Positions 10,910 to 18,757 of a DNA stretch of 20,074 bases are shown here, in pieces. Within the stretch, counting starts at the first letter, position 1. Every line of letters begins with the position of its first letter. The stretch comes from a virus. Made by a program: the position numbers and the translations under genes. The notes under the pieces were generated by a model. That model saw nothing but the letters and a program-made list of their open reading frames with translations. It had not been told where the DNA came from and did not search any database. Where the stretch lies: IMG/VR virus record IMGVR_UViG_3300046003_008725, positions 1 to 20,074 of that record. One strand, 5' to 3'.

Positions 10910-11107
10910 ATGAGAAATCGAAGCTTAATGCAAAAGAAAGTAGAATATCTTGAATCTACTTTAATCAATCTACAACGTATTGTTAAAACACAAGAACCAA
11001 TAGAAGTTTATATTCAAAATATTGAAAAAGGATTAAATGTTATTGAAGACTTGAAAAGTATGATAGAGGCCGAACCTTTATCACCTAACGAAGTAAATAA
11101 ATTTTAA
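10910..11107 (+). CDS. small coiled-coil hypothetical protein, 65 aa
   Basis: The ATG at 10910 follows the A/T leader AAATAAAATAAAA. The product opens MRNRSLMQKKVEYLESTLIN and stays helical almost to the end (IQNIEKGLNVIEDLKSMIEA), with a heptad-like pattern of Leu and Ile; a dimeric coiled coil is likely. Not recognised. It is 16 bases before the HD-domain gene and probably co-transcribed with it. Confidence 0.65.
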   Translation: MRNRSLMQKKVEYLESTLINLQRIVKTQEPIEVYIQNIEKGLNVIEDLKSMIEAEPLSPNEVNKF

Positions 11108-11123
11108 ATTAATATAAAGGGTT

Positions 11124-11909
11124 ATGAAACTAACAGCTGAACAAATCCAAGATAATTGGAATGAATTTTTGAAGAATATTGATCTATATATTTCTTCTCC
11201 TAGAAAAGAAAAATTATTGGAATTCTATAAAAAATATGAAGACAGGTTGGTTTTGATGCCTGCCGCTCATAAAAAAGAATATCACAATGCATTTCCTGGA
11301 GGGTATGTAGAGCATGTTAATAGAGTGGTACAAGCTGCTATTAAGTTACATTCAGTATGGGAGGAATTTGATGCAGATATGTCAACTTTTACGGTAGAAG
11401 AGTTGGTGTTTTCCGCTATTAACCATGATCTCGGCAAAATGGGTGATGCGAATCATGAATCGTATATTCCCCAGACAGATCAATGGAGAAAAGATAAGTT
11501 AGGAGAAGATTATATGTTTAATAACCAACTCCCATTTTCTTCCGTTCCAGATAGGGGATTATTCCTACTCCAATCTCATGGTATCCAGTATACTTTTAAT
11601 GAGATGGTAGCTATTCAGACACATGATGGGTTATATGATGAAGGTAATAAGAAGTATTTACTTAACTTCATGCCCGAACAAAAACCTAGAACTTGTTTAC
11701 CATATATCTTACACCAAGCAGACTTATTGGCTGCAAGAGTGGAATTTGAAAAAGAATGGTTGCCTAAATTTAAAGAGAAAAAACAAGATAATTTGGAGGA
11801 GCCAAAGAAGAGTTTTACATTGAATAATAAAACTAAAACTAATATAAAAACCAAAGCTCTAGGTAGTTTATCTAGCGTAGGTTTAAAAAATATGTTAGAC
11901 GATTTGTAA
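11124..11909 (+). CDS. HD-domain phosphohydrolase, 261 aa
   Basis: The start follows ATATAAAGGGTTATG, a variant of the cluster signal. Metal-binding residues of an HD domain are visible in order: H64 (GGYVEH), H101-D102 (INHDLGK), H167-D168 (QTHDGL) and D200 (LHQADLLAA, with H197 just before). The C-terminal 45 residues are a low-complexity lysine/threonine tail ending GLKNMLDDL. HD proteins cleave phosphate esters, often nucleotides or cyclic dinucleotides. In phages this could serve nucleotide metabolism or removal of host signal nucleotides; the substrate cannot be told from sequence. It is followed after one base by a membrane/coiled-coil gene. Confidence 0.85.
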   Translation: MKLTAEQIQDNWNEFLKNIDLYISSPRKEKLLEFYKKYEDRLVLMPAAHKKEYHNAFPGGYVEHVNRVVQAAIKLHSVWEEFDADMSTFTVEELVFSAINHDLGKMGDANHESYIPQTDQWRKDKLGEDYMFNNQLPFSSVPDRGLFLLQSHGIQYTFNEMVAIQTHDGLYDEGNKKYLLNFMPEQKPRTCLPYILHQADLLAARVEFEKEWLPKFKEKKQDNLEEPKKSFTLNNKTKTNIKTKALGSLSSVGLKNMLDDL

Positions 11910-11910
11910 T

Positions 11911-12177
11911 ATGATAGAAACTATAATAATTTTAGGAATAATGGTCGTGATCTTAGGATACACGACCATCAACCTTCTGGTCAAGAATGAAAAAGCCGAA
12001 GATATAATTATCTCTCAACAAAACTACATTTCATCAATTTCAGAAATAATTAAAAATTCTGAAAAGAGAATAAAGGAGATAGACGAAAAAGAAATTTTTA
12101 AATCTGATGACGAAATTGGTTGGTTTTTCAACGAACTTAAGAAAATCCAAAACATACTCTCTCAGTACAAAAACTAA
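11911..12177 (+). CDS. membrane-anchored coiled-coil protein, 88 aa
   Basis: Residues 3-23 (ETIIILGIMVVILGYTTINL) form one transmembrane helix at the extreme N-terminus, then LVKNEKAEDIIISQQNYISS and a charged helix with EKRIKEIDEKEIFKSDDEIG and WFFNELKKIQNILSQYKN. The FKSDDEIGWFFxELKxIQ ending resembles a conserved small protein of T4-like phages, function unknown. Its layout parallels the leftward gene 7534-7929, which has the same anchor-plus-coil shape but no visible sequence similarity. A spanin-like or anchoring role is possible. It lies between the HD gene and the late sigma factor, separated by one and six bases. Confidence 0.75.
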   Translation: MIETIIILGIMVVILGYTTINLLVKNEKAEDIIISQQNYISSISEIIKNSEKRIKEIDEKEIFKSDDEIGWFFNELKKIQNILSQYKN

Positions 12178-12183
12178 ATTTTT

Positions 12184-12885
12184 ATGATAAAAAAACGAAA
12201 CAAAAAAAGTAAGAATTATTTTACTCAAGAAACTGAAGATTATATTGTATTATATAATAACTCAAAGGATTTTGAAGAAAGAAGTAGGATATATGAGAGA
12301 CACATCCACTATGCCTTTTTTAAATTAACCCAAAATATAATTCATACTTTTAAATTTTATCATACCGAAGTAGAGGAATTAGAACACCTACAACATGAAA
12401 TAATCACTTTCCTTTTATCTAAAATTCATTTATTTGACCCATCCAGAGGAGCTAAAGCATATTCTTATTTTGGAACTATTGTTAAAAGATGGCTTATATT
12501 ATATAATACTAAAAATTATAATAAAAAAGTAAATAAAACGGAAATTGGTGAATTAGACAAAGAAGGTACTACACATTTTTATACTTTAGAAGATAATTCT
12601 AAAAACGAACTAGATAAGTATTTAGATTTATATGTTGAACATTGTACTAAAAATATATTTGAATTATTTCCTAAAAAGAATGATGCCCAAGTAGCAGATG
12701 CAATACTTGAAATTTTTAGAAATAGAGAAAATTTAGAAATTTTTAATAAGAAAGCACTTTATATTTACATCAGAGAAATAATAGATGTAAAAACCCCCAA
12801 AATAACTAAAATATCTAACCAATTGTACGATATTTTTAAAACTAATTATGTTTTTTATCTTGAAAACGGATACGCTAAATTTTAA
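12184..12885 (+). CDS. late-transcription sigma factor, T4 gp55-like, 233 aa
   Basis: The product has a YFTQETEDYIVLYNNSKDFE and RSRIYERHIHYAFFKLTQNI N-terminal part, then TEVEELEHLQHEIITFLLSK (61-80) and FDPSRGAKAYSYFGTIVKRW (84-103). This matches sigma region 2 (core binding and -10 melting) as found in gp55-like factors of T4-type phages. The C-terminal part is less conserved and there is no region 4, which explains a promoter without a -35-type element. It redirects host RNA polymerase to phage late genes. It stands right before the structural block it should control. The strand-opening region was identified by pattern, not alignment. Confidence 0.85.
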   Translation: MIKKRNKKSKNYFTQETEDYIVLYNNSKDFEERSRIYERHIHYAFFKLTQNIIHTFKFYHTEVEELEHLQHEIITFLLSKIHLFDPSRGAKAYSYFGTIVKRWLILYNTKNYNKKVNKTEIGELDKEGTTHFYTLEDNSKNELDKYLDLYVEHCTKNIFELFPKKNDAQVADAILEIFRNRENLEIFNKKALYIYIREIIDVKTPKITKISNQLYDIFKTNYVFYLENGYAKF

Positions 12886-12900
12886 GTTTTTTTTATACCT

Positions 12901-12912
12901 ATATTTATAACA
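12901..12912 (+). promoter_or_regulatory. ATATTTATAACA motif, candidate late promoter
   Basis: The 12 bases ATATTTATAACA lie 7 bases before the ATG at 12919, and the identical 12 bases lie before the ATG at 16135. No TTG stands at the 17-23 base distance, so it does not fit the host-type promoter. A late sigma factor without region 4 would need only a -10-like box. TATTTATA is the reverse complement of T4's TATAAATA, so the orientation is uncertain. Confidence 0.4.
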
Positions 12913-12918
12913 AAAATT

Positions 12919-13263
12919 ATGGGATCTTTAGATAACGTAGTATTTGGTAAAAAGAAATTTTCGGATATTTTAAACGAAATATACGATAACCAAAAACGCA
13001 AAGAAAAACAAATATCAGGATTAATTGCTGAATTAAAACCTCTTATTAGTGATATAGGAGATGCTACCTTAATTGTCCCCCTCATTAAAGAATATTTAGA
13101 AATTGGCGTTAAAAACGACGAACAATTAATCAAAATGGCCACTATCATACAGCGTGCGATGAATAATAGTAGTGGTGAAGAATCGCTGGGAATTACCGAA
13201 GAGGAAAAACAACAATTAATGGAAGAATTAGAAAAAATTAATTCTGATAAGGATAAAAAATAA
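12919..13263 (+). CDS. conserved T4-like tail-region protein, 114 aa
   Basis: The product opens MGSLDNVVFGKKKFSDILNE and continues with helices (IYDNQKRKEKQISGLIAELK), the hydrophobic ATLIVPLIKEYLEIGVKNDE, and a charged coiled-coil C-terminus ending NSDKDKK. From memory, a similar short protein sits before the baseplate hub gene in other marine T4-like phages; its role is not known to me, perhaps an assembly factor. Its last base is the first base of the next start codon (TAATG), so translation is coupled to the hub gene. It is the first gene of the late block. Confidence 0.75.
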   Translation: MGSLDNVVFGKKKFSDILNEIYDNQKRKEKQISGLIAELKPLISDIGDATLIVPLIKEYLEIGVKNDEQLIKMATIIQRAMNNSSGEESLGITEEEKQQLMEELEKINSDKDKK

Positions 13264-14525
13264 TGGGAAGTAAATTTGGATTTGCAGGAATTAACCAACC
13301 ATATAAATCAGATACTTCAATTGATGCTATAAGTAGACAAATTGAAGCGTTAGGTAATAAATTTATTCCTGCTCGTGTAATTGATGTAATACTTGATGAA
13401 ACTCATCCTAATTTTAAAAATTATGGTGAATGGAATGGTATTGGAACTATAAAATATGAATTAATTCTCTCTCCTGAGAGTGAGAAATTAGAAAAAAATA
13501 TAGCTAAACCCTTATTAGCTAATATTAAACATTTCCCATTAAAAAATGAAATCGTATTTCTAGTTAGTCTCCCAGATGTTAATTCTTTAGATAGTTTAAA
13601 TGATAATAAAATTTTTTATTATTTAAATGTAGTATCATTATGGAATCATCCTCATCATAATGCTTACCCAAATCTTTTTAATAAAAGTCCTTTACCTCCT
13701 TCTCAAGAAAAAGATTACCAATCTATAGAAGGAGGAAATGTGCGAAGAGTAACAGATAATTCTACAGAAATAAATTTAAATTCCACTAATAATAGTGGAG
13801 GAAAATTTGTTGAAAAAATTAATACTCATCCCATTCTTCCTTTTACAGGAGATAACATATTTGAAGGTAGATTTGGGAATAGCATTAGATTAGGAAGTAC
13901 AATTAAATCTAACAGTATATATCAAAATAATTGGTCTACTACAGGAAATGAAGGTGATCCTATTATTATAATGAGAAATGGCCAACCACTTAATTCTTCA
14001 GAGGAAGGATGGTTACCTACAGTAGAAAATATAAATAATGATTTATCTTCTATTTATATCACTTCTACTCAAAGAATACTTATAAATGTATCCAGCAAAA
14101 ACTATTCAGGTATTTCTGCAGAACAAACCCCATTATATCCCATTTCATATAATCAAAACCAAATAATATTAAATTCAGGAAGAATTTTATTTAATTCATC
14201 AACTGATAGTATTCTTTTATCTTCTCAAAAAGTTATATCACTATCTGCTAACGAAGATATAGGAATTAGTACTAGAAAAAATGTTACCTTAACTGGTGAT
14301 TTGATTAAATTAGGAGGAATTAATGCTGGAGAATCTTTAATTTTAGGGGATAGTTTTATAAAACAATTTAAAGTTTTATTAGAAACTATGAATTTACTTT
14401 GTGATGCCTTAGTGGCAGAACCAGCATTAAAAGGAGGAGCTCCTGCAGCCGCTTCCCAATTAAAAACTATAATTAATCTTATAAAAGGTAAAAATTATTT
14501 ATCTAGATTTTCTAAAACTATTTAA
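13263..14525 (+). CDS. baseplate hub / spike-like protein, 420 aa
   Basis: The N-terminal part, about residues 30-130, is beta-rich (KFIPARVIDVILDETHPNFK, NGIGTIKYELILSP, NEIVFLVSLPDV, FYYLNVVSLWNHP) and looks like the OB-type domain of gp5/VgrG hub proteins. The middle is Asn/Ser-rich. Residues about 280-350 show repeated short strands (QIILNSGRILFNSSTDSILL, SSQKVISLSANEDIGISTRK) like the beta-helix of a tail spike. A helical C-terminus (FKVLLETMNLLCDALVAEPA) closes it. There is no lysozyme domain, unlike T4 gp5. The product would sit at the tail tip and help pierce the host envelope. Position before gp25 and gp6 supports this; the exact subunit is uncertain. Confidence 0.65.
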   Translation: MGSKFGFAGINQPYKSDTSIDAISRQIEALGNKFIPARVIDVILDETHPNFKNYGEWNGIGTIKYELILSPESEKLEKNIAKPLLANIKHFPLKNEIVFLVSLPDVNSLDSLNDNKIFYYLNVVSLWNHPHHNAYPNLFNKSPLPPSQEKDYQSIEGGNVRRVTDNSTEINLNSTNNSGGKFVEKINTHPILPFTGDNIFEGRFGNSIRLGSTIKSNSIYQNNWSTTGNEGDPIIIMRNGQPLNSSEEGWLPTVENINNDLSSIYITSTQRILINVSSKNYSGISAEQTPLYPISYNQNQIILNSGRILFNSSTDSILLSSQKVISLSANEDIGISTRKNVTLTGDLIKLGGINAGESLILGDSFIKQFKVLLETMNLLCDALVAEPALKGGAPAAASQLKTIINLIKGKNYLSRFSKTI

Positions 14526-16106
14526 ATGGGAGAAGAACAATTATTACAGTTAGCCCAACAATTTCTTTTTTCGGATGCAGGTAAAAAACTGATAGGAAAA
14601 GATATTGATTTAAATTCACTTGAAAATCAAATTAAATCTGAAATACAGTCTAGAGCACTAGAATTCCAATCTAGGGTTAATGGAAATAATACAACCCAAA
14701 AACCAACTTTATCTCGAGAAGAAAGAAAAACAGCTCGCCAAGACGAAAGGGCTAAAAACCGTGAAGAAAGAGAAAAACGGATAGAAGAAAAAAGAAAAGA
14801 AAGAGAAAAGCGAGCAGAAGAAAGAAAAGAAAGAGGTGGGACATTAGGCCAATTTATTCCCAAATTTAGAGCATACACTACTTCAGGTAGAGTATTTGAC
14901 CAATTTACAAAACAACCTATAGAAGGAGTTAAAGTTCAAATAGCTATTAAAGATCCTAATACAGGAGGAGTAATTCCTATTTCTGGAGAAAGAATTAGAG
15001 ATGAAGAAGGAAATGTTACACAAAGAGATATTTATACTAATAATGAAGGTTTTTTTATAATTAATTACCGTTTGCCTTATCTTCCATTTAATAATAAATT
15101 ATTAGTTGAAGCATATGTTTTATATACTAAAGAATCATATTTACCTCTACCTCAATCTTTATTAACAGGAGAAAGGGAAGTTAAGGAAGTTTTACCTATT
15201 TTTTCTTTAATAAGCTTAGCTCAAGCTGCAAGTGATGCTTTACCTGAATATTTAGGTGAATATTATCCTATATATAAAACTACAAGAGAAGTTCTTTTAG
15301 CCCCTAAAGAAAAAGTTTTAGTTTTTAGAAAACAACAAATACTAAAAAGTATTAATGTCATTCAAACCCGATTACTTCCATTAGCTATAGAATTGTTATT
15401 AGCTTTTGGCATTACTAAATTAAGTGAAAGAAATCAAAAAGTATGTCCCTCAGCTTCTACTTTAAATACTAATACTGAACGTAGAAATAGAGTTGTTAGA
15501 CAATTAAATCAAATATTTAAACAAATTACCTTAAATACTGCTATAGCTGCAGCTCTTACTGCTATTGCTGCTTTATTGAAATCTAATAAAAGTATTATTT
15601 TAAATTTACCCCTACCTTTAGGGGCGCCAATAGGAGTAGGAGTTCCATATAGCGCAGTTGCTAAATTACAAGAAGTAGAACAGGTATTAACTGAATTAGA
15701 AAGTGATAATACTGAATTAAACAAACAAATTGTAAATGGTTTAGTTTTATTAACAGCTGCAGTTGCTACAATATTAATTTTATTAAAATTATTAGATGAG
15801 TTAACCCAAGAATGTGCTACTGAACTTAGTGTACAACCTGAAGCTTTATCTCAAGAATTAATAGATTTATCAAATGAAGCTAATGAAGAAGGAGTATCTT
15901 CCCCTAATATTGTAAATGGATTTACTTTAGAAGTACAAACTATAGATCAAAATGCAGTAGGTAGTTTAAAAAGAAGACAAGCAATTGGTAAAAATTCACA
16001 AGGTATTATACTAATTAAAGGAGACCCATCATTCAGCTCCAGCGATCAAATATTAATTAATGAACTAGCGTTTTATATTCAATCAAATAATTTAAAAGCA
16101 TTCTAA
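14526..16106 (+). CDS. baseplate-region protein with coiled coil and carboxypeptidase-regulatory-like domain, 526 aa
   Basis: It starts directly after the stop of the hub gene. Order of parts: helical N-terminus (1-55); a highly charged Arg/Glu/Lys helix (about 62-105, REERKTARQDERAKNREERE); a beta-sandwich of the carboxypeptidase-regulatory type (about 119-187: TSGRVFDQFTKQPIEGVKVQ and TNNEGFFIINYRLP); a helical section; two long hydrophobic helices rich in Ala, Ile and Leu (about 335-355 and 400-422); and an ordered C-terminus (RRQAIGKNSQGIILIKGDPS). The hydrophobic helices could be buried in a tail tube or insert into a membrane during infection. No T4 equivalent is assigned. Location between the hub and gp25 makes a baseplate or tail-tip role likely. 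Confidence 0.6.
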   Translation: MGEEQLLQLAQQFLFSDAGKKLIGKDIDLNSLENQIKSEIQSRALEFQSRVNGNNTTQKPTLSREERKTARQDERAKNREEREKRIEEKRKEREKRAEERKERGGTLGQFIPKFRAYTTSGRVFDQFTKQPIEGVKVQIAIKDPNTGGVIPISGERIRDEEGNVTQRDIYTNNEGFFIINYRLPYLPFNNKLLVEAYVLYTKESYLPLPQSLLTGEREVKEVLPIFSLISLAQAASDALPEYLGEYYPIYKTTREVLLAPKEKVLVFRKQQILKSINVIQTRLLPLAIELLLAFGITKLSERNQKVCPSASTLNTNTERRNRVVRQLNQIFKQITLNTAIAAALTAIAALLKSNKSIILNLPLPLGAPIGVGVPYSAVAKLQEVEQVLTELESDNTELNKQIVNGLVLLTAAVATILILLKLLDELTQECATELSVQPEALSQELIDLSNEANEEGVSSPNIVNGFTLEVQTIDQNAVGSLKRRQAIGKNSQGIILIKGDPSFSSSDQILINELAFYIQSNNLKAF

Positions 16107-16110
16107 AACC

Positions 16111-16122
16111 ATATTTATAACA
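16111..16122 (+). promoter_or_regulatory. ATATTTATAACA motif, second copy
   Basis: The 12 bases are identical to 12901-12912 and lie 13 bases before the ATG at 16135, in one of the few intergenic gaps of the late block. Such a repeat in two late gaps is unlikely by chance even in AT-rich DNA, though the sample is only two. It may mark a second late transcription start ahead of the baseplate wedge genes. Confidence 0.4.
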
Positions 16123-16134
16123 TATACTAATATT

Positions 16135-16506
16135 ATGAAATTAGACATATTAAGAAAAATCATTAGAGAAGAAGTAAAGGGTGCAATACAAGAAGAGCTA
16201 AAAGATCTTTTACTTGAAGCTATTCGTAGTTCTAAACCTGTTGTAGAAACTCAAACTTACAATCCTGTATCTACAGCTGGTTATATTTCACCTTCTACTA
16301 GTACTTCTACAGCTACAGTTTCAAAAGAACAACTTAGAGAAAACTATAGAAATATACTAGGTGAAACTGCAGCCTCATTTAATACTTCACAAGTAGGAAA
16401 ACCTTTACAATTAAATGGTTCTATGGATACAGCTTCACCTAACGGTAGATTACCTGAAGGAGAAGTACCAATGAACATGATCATGGGTTTAATGAATAAA
16501 AAATAA
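16135..16506 (+). CDS. conserved T4-like hypothetical protein of the baseplate region, 123 aa
   Basis: The N-terminus is an amphipathic helix (MKLDILRKIIREEVKGAIQE and ELKDLLLEAI), followed by a Ser/Thr/Pro-rich linker (about residues 33-63), a short helix (KEQLRENYRNILGET) and a polar tail ending GEVPMNMIMGLMNKK. The helix-linker-tail design suggests a scaffold or assembly partner. A similar short protein upstream of gp25 is familiar from T4-like marine phages, function unknown. The stop overlaps the next start by one base (TAATG). Confidence 0.7.
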   Translation: MKLDILRKIIREEVKGAIQEELKDLLLEAIRSSKPVVETQTYNPVSTAGYISPSTSTSTATVSKEQLRENYRNILGETAASFNTSQVGKPLQLNGSMDTASPNGRLPEGEVPMNMIMGLMNKK

Positions 16507-16913
16507 TGGCATTTAATGTAAGACAAATATTCCCTAATGATCTAAAACCTAGAGTTGCTATAGGAGTAGATCTTCCATTTAATGGAGCAGGAGTTTTTGT
16601 GTTAAATTATACTACTAAAGATGCCATTAAAAATAACCTAATTAATTATTTTTTAACTAATCCTGGTGAAAGACCCGCTAATCCAACATTTGGAGCTGGG
16701 TTAAGAGTATATATTTTCAATCAAATTAATAGTGGTAATCTTGATTTTATAAAAGAAGATGTTCAACAAAAATTGATAAATAATTTTCCCAATATTATTG
16801 TAAATTCTGTAGAAGTTTTGGGTCAAGAAGATTACAATACAATTAATATAATTATTAAGTATAGCATTAAAAATACTGGAATAAACGATGAATTACAATT
16901 AACATTTGCATAA
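16506..16913 (+). CDS. baseplate wedge protein, T4 gp25-like, 135 aa
   Basis: The product matches the gp25/W family: VFVLNYTTKDAIKNNLINYF (helix), then LTNPGERPANPTFGAGLRVY with the hallmark GERPxxPxFGxGL, then a helix (LDFIKEDVQQKLINNFPNII) and a final beta-hairpin. Length is normal for the family. gp25 sits in the inner baseplate wedge, helps start sheath polymerisation, and is conserved across contractile tails and type VI secretion systems. It is followed by gp6-like with a TAATG overlap, the usual neighbour in wedge assembly. Confidence 0.92.
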   Translation: MAFNVRQIFPNDLKPRVAIGVDLPFNGAGVFVLNYTTKDAIKNNLINYFLTNPGERPANPTFGAGLRVYIFNQINSGNLDFIKEDVQQKLINNFPNIIVNSVEVLGQEDYNTINIIIKYSIKNTGINDELQLTFA

Positions 16914-18754
16914 TGGCAGTAAATAGAGATATAAAATATTTAAATAAGGATTTTAACGAATTTAGATCACAACTTCTAAATTACGCGCAAACTTATTTCC
17001 CAACCACATACACCGATTTTACTCCTTCTTCCCCTGGGGTAATGTTTATGGAAATGGCCTCTTATGTAGGTGATGTTTTATCTTTTTACTTAGATAATCA
17101 AATACAAGAAAATTTTTTACAATACGCACGTCAATCCAATAATTTATATGAATTGGCTTACATGTTTGGTTACAAACCTAAAACAACAGGATTAGCTACA
17201 GTAGATGTTGATTTTTACCAACTTATTCCAGCTAAAACAATAGGATCAGATGTTGTACCTGACTATGATTATGCTCTTTATATAGATTCAAATACTCAAA
17301 TATCTTCTAAATCATCTAACACTAAATTTATAATTGAAGATCCTATAGATTTTACTATATCCAGCTCTTTAGATCCTACTACGGTTAGTGTAGCGCAAAT
17401 AGCTGGTGGAAATCCTGCATATTATTTACTTAAGAAAACACGTAAGGCAATATCTGGTACTATTAGTTCTACTAGTTTTTCGTTTGGATCTCCCGTGGAA
17501 TTCTCAACAGTAACTATTAATGGGGCAAATATCGCGGGCATAATAGATATTGTGGATTCTGACGGTAATATATGGTATGAAGTTGATCATTTAGCACAGG
17601 AATTAGTATTTGATGGTATAAAAAATACTAACATAAATGATCCTAATAATTATCAAAACAGTGATAATACTCCTTATATTCTACAAACAAAACAAGTACA
17701 ACGTAGATTTACAACTAGATTTTTAAATCCTACTACTTTACAATTACAATTTGGATCAGGTAATCCTAGTGATAATGATGAGAATGTAATACCAAATCCT
17801 TCAAATGTAGGATTAGGTTTACCATTTGAAAAAAATAAATTAACAACTGCTTATTCCCCTACTAATTTTATATTTACAAATACTTATGGAATTGCCCCAT
17901 CTAACACTACTTTAACTGTAAGATACTTAGTTGGTGGGGGTGTAGAATCAAATGTTAATGCTAATGATTTAACTTTACTAAACACTAGCACAGTTAAATT
18001 TTTAAAAAATAATTTAAATTCTACTACTTCTCAGTACATATTTAATTCTGTTGCTTCTAATAATGAATTAGCAGCTAGTGGAGGTCAAGATGGAGATAGT
18101 ATAGAAGAAATAAGACAAAATTCAATATCCAATTTCTCTACCCAGTTACGAAATGTAACTGCTGATGATTATTTGGTTAGAGCTTTAAGTATGTCTCCAA
18201 GATATGGAGTAATAGCCAAGGCATACACCGAAAAACCTAAAGCAGATGATGCTAATACTACATTAGACTTATATATTTTAACTTATAATTCAGTTGGAAA
18301 TTTAGTAAATTCCTCTACTACATTAAAAAATAATTTAAAAACCTACATCAATCAATATAGAATGATTGGTGACACTATTTCTATTAAAAATGCATTTGTT
18401 ATTAACGTAGCATGTGATTTTGAAATAATAACTTTACCCAATTATAATAGTAATGAAGTAATATTTAAATGTATTTCTGCTTTACAAGAATATTTTAATA
18501 TTAATAATTGGCAAATTAATCAACCTATTATTTTAAGAGATATAAATACTTTAATAGATAATATTGAAGGAGTACAAACTGTAAATAAAGTAAACATTAC
18601 AAATAAAGCAGGAACAACCTCTGGATATTCACAATATGCTTATGATATAGCAGGTGCTACCCAAAAAGGAATAATTTATCCTTCACTTGATCCTTCTATA
18701 TTTGAATTAAAATACCCCAATACCGATATTAAAGGAAGAGTAGTAACTATATAA
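16913..18754 (+). CDS. baseplate wedge protein, T4 gp6-like (baseplate J), 613 aa
   Basis: The N-terminus reads YLNKDFNEFRSQLLNYAQTY, then FPTTYTDFTPSSPGVMFMEM and ASYVGDVLSFYLDNQIQENF, the strongly conserved opening of gp6-like wedge proteins (SPGxMFxEMASYVGDVLSFYxDNQ). A long beta-rich middle follows, then SGGQDGDSIEEIRQNSISNF (about 384-403) and the C-terminal module with the RNVTADDYLVRALSMSPRYG pattern typical of baseplate J proteins. Length is close to that of T4 gp6 (660). gp6 forms the inner ring of the baseplate and triggers the shape change at infection. The start codon overlaps the gp25-like stop. Confidence 0.92.
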   Translation: MAVNRDIKYLNKDFNEFRSQLLNYAQTYFPTTYTDFTPSSPGVMFMEMASYVGDVLSFYLDNQIQENFLQYARQSNNLYELAYMFGYKPKTTGLATVDVDFYQLIPAKTIGSDVVPDYDYALYIDSNTQISSKSSNTKFIIEDPIDFTISSSLDPTTVSVAQIAGGNPAYYLLKKTRKAISGTISSTSFSFGSPVEFSTVTINGANIAGIIDIVDSDGNIWYEVDHLAQELVFDGIKNTNINDPNNYQNSDNTPYILQTKQVQRRFTTRFLNPTTLQLQFGSGNPSDNDENVIPNPSNVGLGLPFEKNKLTTAYSPTNFIFTNTYGIAPSNTTLTVRYLVGGGVESNVNANDLTLLNTSTVKFLKNNLNSTTSQYIFNSVASNNELAASGGQDGDSIEEIRQNSISNFSTQLRNVTADDYLVRALSMSPRYGVIAKAYTEKPKADDANTTLDLYILTYNSVGNLVNSSTTLKNNLKTYINQYRMIGDTISIKNAFVINVACDFEIITLPNYNSNEVIFKCISALQEYFNINNWQINQPIILRDINTLIDNIEGVQTVNKVNITNKAGTTSGYSQYAYDIAGATQKGIIYPSLDPSIFELKYPNTDIKGRVVTI

Positions 18755-18757
18755 AAA

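Noticed and set aside
12882-13298. Minus-strand frame of 138 codons
   Set aside because: It lies opposite the conserved 12919-13263 gene and the start of the hub gene, is serine/cysteine-rich as expected for an antisense shadow, and has no promoter.
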